This document shows, in pieces, positions 59,620 through 64,000 of a stretch of 64,000 nucleotides of DNA; the stretch's first letter is position 1, and the number at the start of each line of letters is the position of its first letter. Made by a program: the position numbers and the translations under genes. The notes beneath the pieces were generated by a model that saw nothing but the letters and a program-made list of their open reading frames with translations, searched no databases and was not told where the DNA came from. Source of the DNA: Phymorhynchus buccinoides (taxonomy: Eukaryota; Mollusca; Gastropoda; Neogastropoda; Raphitomidae); contig CM065699.1 of the NCBI GenBank assembly GCA_017654935.2, positions 44,630,233 to 44,694,232 of the forward strand, read 5' to 3'.

Positions 59620-59628
59620 GTGTGTGTG
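59398..59628 (+). repeat. LINE 3' UTR with (TTG)n tail
   Basis: It follows the LINE stop codon and ends with TTCAGCGCCGTATAAATACC and a (TTG)n microsatellite. This parallels the GCGCTATATAAAT/(ATT)n end at 1250 and completes the 3' end of this insertion. Confidence 0.7.
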
Positions 59629-61004
59629 ATGATCTACTGATTAATAACTGTGTTATTGATGTTTGGTTTAATTAATAATAATGACTGTGATATTGCCTTT
59701 TTTTTTAATTGTTGGGGATGATGTTAAATAGCTGGGGGGGGGGGGGGGGGGGGGGGAGGTGTATGAAACTAAAGAAGACTCTCACTCCCCACTGAAACTT
59801 TAACGTTGTCGTTTTCTCAAAAAAACATAAGATGTTAGAGGGTTAAAGTTAGCAGGATACTTGATTTTGACGTGAGCCTTCAAGTCATGACGATCAAAGC
59901 AGTCAGATACATCCATAAGGAACAAAAGAAAGAAAATCATTTGTTGCAGAGATTACTGTTGTGTTGTACCGAGTAGAGAGACTACTGGAAAGAAGACTCT
60001 CCATTAGATATACAAAAACGCTCTTTAAAAAGAAACACAAGACTTCAGGTGTGTACAAATAGGTACATTTTAACGTCGTTAACTTATATTTTCTGTAACA
60101 AATGGATGTACCGAGTGTGTGCGTTGACGGCCCGGTTGTTTCGTTTTATTTGCGCCTTTTGAGTTTGACAACGGTTGTTCGTGTTCATTCGCACATCATC
60201 TCTGCGCATGCAATACTTAGCCTATCGCACTTCCGGCAACAAGGCCTAGGCCTAGAGAATAAGAGATCACGCCTTACCTCATAATCAAGAGGACGTACCT
60301 AACATTTAGCCCACATTCATTTCAGTCTTGAAAAAAAATATACGGAAAATCCAGTGTTCGTCGATTTCACTGCCTTCGACGTACGAATCCTTTGTTAGGC
60401 CTAGACGATTGATCACCATGTGCAAAGACTGTACAGGGGAAGATAAACATGGATGAGCTTGCTGGCTGTGACCTTGACCTTTGCTTTGTGGCAGAGGGGG
60501 GGGGGGGGGATTAACGAAACGAAAATAAAATATTAGGACTAATATAAAATATCTTACAGAAATGTAGATGATGTGGAACAAGTTTTCATCGCATGAACAA
60601 TCAGTTTAAAACAGCAACAGATCAGGAGTATGGCCTTACGAATTACGCAACTTGAATGATATAATTTTCTAAGAGTAAGAGGCTTAGACCTACAGGCAAA
60701 GACTGTAGGCCTACTACAGGTGTCCGTAGACCCCCCTTACCCCGGCGGGGGGGTGGGGGGGGGGGGGGATTGGTCACTATGTTTTTTCTGAAAGCTTGGT
60801 CAATATGCTTTTCAATTTTACTTGTTTGCCAAAAATAAAAATAGGGCTCCACTATGTTACATGCGCATATATAAACATACATATAATTGAATTTTAAAGA
60901 AAGGGGTAGGGGTAATTTAATGCACAGAAATAATTTAATTTACACAGTAAAATAAAAATTATTTCTGTTTTCAGATGCACAAGTGTCTACATAACAGTAT
61001 TCTC
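59629..61004. other. Intergenic stretch, no gene seen
   Basis: Mixed-composition DNA with G homopolymers at about 59734-59756, 60498-60509 and 60748-60769. Short open frames show no domain, codon bias or repeat identity that I recognise. Confidence 0.5.
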
Positions 61005-61006
61005 TC

Positions 61007-61051
61007 TATACAGGCATGGGAATTGTCATGAGAATTCCCATGCCTGCTATA
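61007..61051. repeat. Short perfect hairpin
   Basis: CAGGCATGGGAATT faces its exact complement AATTCCCATGCCTG across an 8-base loop, with TATA outside on both sides. It could be a terminator-like stem, a small foldback element or a remnant of one. No neighbouring gene explains it. Confidence 0.7.
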
Positions 61052-61093
61052 GTAATAAAAATCAGACGTGAGCCTTGAAGGCTTTGCCTCTTG

Positions 61094-61420
61094 TTATTTT
61101 GGAATTGTGGCTAATGGTTTGGTGAGTCGAAGCGCCTTGTCTTGTACTAAGTATATGCAAAAAATCTCCAAATCGAAGACTGATTTTTAAAGCAATTAGT
61201 TTTCGCTAAAGGCAAATGTTTTGTTTATCTTCTTCTGAAATTATGACGTCGAAAAGGTAAAATGACGTCAAATGACAGACAATTGTGTTTTGTGGTAGCT
61301 TTTGAAGCAAGTGCGTGAAGTTCAACAAGCTTATTTTGATCACAGCGTCTTTATCTTTTGGAATTGCGGTTAATGAAGTTGGTGAGTCTTGTCTTGTACT
61401 ATGTATAAGCAAAAAATATA
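61094..61420 (+). repeat. Direct repeat pair, spacing about 260 bp
   Basis: TTTTGGAATTG, TTGGTGAGTC and TTGTCTTGTACTA followed by GTATA and GCAAAAAAT occur in the same order near 61097-61168 and 61356-61418, with indels between the motifs. Imperfect duplication of unknown origin. Confidence 0.65.
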
Positions 61421-61450
61421 TTACTCTATTAGTCCAAAACTCTATTATCT

Positions 61451-61760
61451 TCCCGTCTCTATGTATCCCTGTGTGAGTTGCTTAGCAAGATTATGCGCTA
61501 TTTTTATCGTTACGTCCCCATCTCTATGTGTCCCCGTCTCTATGCGTCCCCATCTCTATGGGTCCCCATCTCTATGGGTTGCTCTCGTTGTATCCGCATC
61601 TCTATATAATTATCACAGTGTCTATGCATTCCCTTATCTATGTATCCCTGTGTTTATGTTTCCCCGTCTCTATGAGTCCCCATCTCTATGTTTCCCCGTC
61701 TCTATGAGTCCCCATCTCTATGTTTCCCCGTGTCAATGACTGCCCATCTCTTTGTGTAGC
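61451..61760 (+). repeat. Minisatellite, CCCCATCTCTATG-type unit
   Basis: Repeats of about 16-18 bp built on CCC(C/A)(G/A)TCTCTATG with variable ends. The open frame across it (PRLYESPSLC-like repeats) follows from the repeat and is not a likely protein. Confidence 0.85.
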
Positions 61761-61808
61761 TCTTATTGTGTCCGTATTATTATTATGTCACAGTGTCTAC
61801 GTGTCCCC

Positions 61809-61917
61809 CTGCACAGAGGTAACGCATTCGCCTTGTATACAATAAAGCCGAGTTCGAACCTGGGTACAGGGGATTTTTCCTTTAACTCTGCACTAGGCCT
61901 TACGGTCTGAACGTGGA

Positions 61918-61948
<31 letters not shown>

Positions 61949-62012
61949 CGTGTGCCTATGCACTTAGCACACGTTAAGCCCAGTGGCAGCGAAAAAGTTG
62001 TTACTTAGTCAA
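61809..62012 (+). mobile_element. tRNA-derived SINE
   Basis: An RNA polymerase III A-box-like segment (GCACAGAGGTAACGC, 61811-61825) and a good B box (GAGTTCGAACC, 61850-61860) sit at tRNA spacing. A core-like segment (TTTCGGATGAGACGATAAAC, near 61919-61938, then CGAGGTCCCGTGTGC) follows, with GGCAGCGAAAAAGTTGTT near the 3' end. There is no intact tRNA cloverleaf, so this is a SINE rather than a tRNA gene. The family name is not assigned. Confidence 0.75.
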
Positions 62013-62542
62013 AATGTACCCTCCCCCCCCTTTTCCTTCCTCATCAGTGACACAAAAATCGCATGCAAATAACAAAACAAAATGGGTGCACGCCTCTCGC
62101 TGCGACGCGCTCTCCAGGTGGGAGCAACCTGAATTTCACAGAGACGCCTCTGTGACTATAAAGTACCAAATACATATTATAGAGACAAAACCGGTGATAC
62201 ATTGAAAAGGGGATGTATACACATAGGGGAGGGACACGTAGAGACGGGGGTACACCGATAGATAACCTTCAACCGCCTCCCCCCCTTCAATTTGAAAGGA
62301 GGTTCGCCTCGTTCGAGAAACTTACGGCGGCAATAGTTATTATTAGGGTTATGACGACGTAAAAAGTTAAAAGAAAAAAGAAAAAAGGACAGAACAACAA
62401 CCAACAAAAAACAAACAAGTGCCAGTATTTGAAGCCAAAGTCTTAAAAACCGTGCAACATATTCTTTCCTTGCAAACAAGATGGCCTCGAGAGAGCTCAT
62501 CCGTGGCTAATGAAGAGCACGGCGTCGAAACTCTAAGGTGAA
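62013..62542. other. Intergenic stretch, no gene seen
   Basis: No coding, RNA or repeat signal that I can support. Confidence 0.5.
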
Positions 62543-62668
62543 CTCTGTACATGTGAACATTTTTCACTCTTTCTCCCCACTTCAACACAGCGATAGGCAA
62601 GTGATCTTATTATGAGTGGCTATCGCTGCGCTGTATTTGGGGAAAGAGCGAAAAATGTTCACGTGTAT
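62543..62668 (+). mobile_element. Short TIR element, ~126 bp
   Basis: CTCTGTACATGTGAACATTT with TTCACTCTTTCTCCCCA on the left is mirrored on the right by TGGGGAAAGAGCGAAAAATG and TTCACGTGTATT. An inner pair (ACAGCGATAG / CTATCGCTG) also folds back. The ends match the larger element at 63296-63880 and resemble the foldback satellite half-monomer (CATGGGGAAAGAGTGAAAA). No coding capacity. Confidence 0.75.
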
Positions 62669-62751
62669 TAAGACTTAGGGGCTTGAATGTGGTATCTTCT
62701 GTTACCTATTCAACCTTTCTTTTAAAACCCCACCCTCCCTCCTCCCTCCTC

Positions 62752-62900
<149 letters not shown>

Positions 62901-63295
62901 CTTTGCTTTAACCATCTCACTTATCTCAAACAAAACAATTCTACCAGTTTGAATTCCCCATTCAGACTTCAGAGGAAGTGATGCAACCGGTTATAAACAT
63001 CTTAGATAAATCACACCCCCACCTTGTATCCTTAGCGCCCCCACTCCCCCCACCCCTTTTCTCATCTTTATTCTCCGCTATTCCCTCCCTCCTCCCCTCC
63101 CCCTAATCCCCCAGCAGGAAAAGCGAAACGCTGAAAACCCAGAAAAGACAGTTTGCTTTTCTTCAGGGTTTAATTGTGCACGTGTTCTTCGGAGAATCTT
63201 ACTTTGTTCAACGAACTTGGACATACCATTAATATGGTGTGCTGTGTGGTAGTAGGCGAAAAACAAAGGAAAGGATCAACGTGATTAATTAAGGT
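62901..63295. other. Intergenic stretch, no gene seen
   Basis: Pyrimidine-rich 63010-63115, otherwise unremarkable. Confidence 0.5.
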
Positions 63296-63880
63296 CTCTG
63301 TACACGTAAACATTTCTCATTCTTTCTCCATGAAACAACACAGAGATAGGCCAGTCGAAATATCTCGCTCTGTTTAAATGGTGATTTGTTTGTTTTTTAT
63401 GTGGTTAACACAAACGACAGTATCGGAATTTCTTGTTATAGCCTTTTTCGCCCAAATTTTCTATTTAATCGAGTAAGGGATAGGGTTAGAATCAGTTTAT
63501 GGTTATTTTCGTCAGAATCTAAGATTTATAATCATAATTTAAGAAAATGAACAACTGCTCAAAGCGTTACCGAATATGCGATCTTGGCATTTAACGGTCG
63601 CCATTTTTTTTCTCGGGAATTTTCCATGCTAACAATGGCGACGTTGAATGTATAGGGTTTATATGTTCGTTTTTCCTTGCTGGTTATTTCTATTGTTTCA
63701 AACTTTCTGTGGCATGAAAATAACCTTATCTGGTTCTAAACATATCCCTTACCCGATGAAGTACACAGTTGGGCGAAAAAGGTTTAACAATAATTTCCGA
63801 TACTGTCGTTTGTGTTAAGATCACTTGCATATCACCGTGTTGCTATGGGGAAATAGGGAAAAATGTTCACGTGTACAGAG
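63296..63880 (+). mobile_element. 585-bp foldback TIR element
   Basis: It starts CTCTGTACACGTAAACATTT and ends AAATGTTCACGTGTACAGAG. Inverted arms continue inward with interruptions: TTAACACAAACGACAGTATCGG (63405) pairs with 63798-63820; CCTTTTTCGCCCAA pairs with TTGGGCGAAAAAGG; GTAAGGGATA pairs with TATCCCTTAC. The centre has a small GCCATT/AATGGC hairpin. The arms total roughly 250 bp each. No transposase frame. A target duplication is not clear (GGT against GGGT). Confidence 0.8.
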
Positions 63881-63906
63881 GGGTGCCGCCCACTTCGCCT
63901 ACGCGC

Positions 63907-64000
63907 GTTTCGCCTACTCTTTGATGTACGCAATTTGCCGCTTCATTTGCATTTGCTGTGTCGTTTCGCCTACTCTTTGATGTACGTAATCTGCCGCTTC
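63907..64000 (+). repeat. Tandem repeat at window end, period 56 bp
   Basis: GTTTCGCCTACTCTTTGATG, then TACG(C/T)AAT(T/C)TGCCGCTTC, occurs at 63907 and 63963. The array may continue beyond the window. Confidence 0.75.

Noticed and set aside
61809..61880. Functional tRNA gene
   Set aside because: A and B boxes are present but I could not form an acceptor stem or an intact anticodon arm; the context is a SINE.
62177..62600. Small membrane-type protein on the minus strand
   Set aside because: Low-complexity hydrophobic translation without a family match or supporting context.

Overview
The window looks like eukaryotic, probably invertebrate, repeat-rich nuclear DNA. It holds non-LTR retrotransposon relics, a tRNA-derived SINE, TA-flanked MITEs, GT/GA/TTG microsatellites and exactly 500-N scaffold gaps. 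The RNase H-bearing I/Nimb-like and CR1/L2-like LINE relics would fit a mollusc, but that is a guess. I see no host protein-coding gene, rRNA, CRISPR array or bacterial-type operon. Nearly every long open frame belongs to a mobile element or is a by-product of a satellite.

Three 500-N gaps divide the window into four contigs. Contig 1 (1-8811) starts with the 3' end of a CR1/L2-like LINE and GT microsatellite. It then carries about 7.5 kb of a ~126-bp foldback satellite in + orientation, with a retroelement RNase H fragment embedded at 2191-3069. Contig 2 (9312-32982) and contig 3 (33483-56670) are reverse complements of each other over their whole lengths. Each consists of a ~190-bp flank, satellite, a truncated CR1-like LINE, a ~15-kb retroelement composite and more satellite. 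Contig 4 (57171-64000) is ordinary intergenic DNA with MITEs, a LINE relic, a SINE, a minisatellite and two foldback elements.

The 15-kb composite (13158-28178; mirror copy 37756-52811) sits inside a satellite monomer and is flanked by a 12-bp direct repeat, so it appears to have been inserted as one unit. It holds four partial I/Nimb-like elements in two orientations. A and B are on one strand and C and D on the other, with B and C meeting 5' to 5'. A has a frameshifted gag-like ORF1 with an ORF2 remnant. B is the second half of an ORF2. C is an ORF2 C-terminus. D is an intact 671-aa gag-like ORF1 joined directly to the middle of a reverse transcriptase. No module keeps an endonuclease or a complete RT, so the composite cannot be autonomous.

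The large palindrome is most simply read as one locus assembled as two haplotigs, with contig 2 placed backwards. Every orientation flip falls in a gap, and removing contig 2 leaves all the satellite in one orientation. The features that do not depend on scaffolding are the composite with its 12-bp duplication, the foldback satellite, and the end-sequence resemblance between that satellite and the TIR elements at 62.5 and 63.3 kb.
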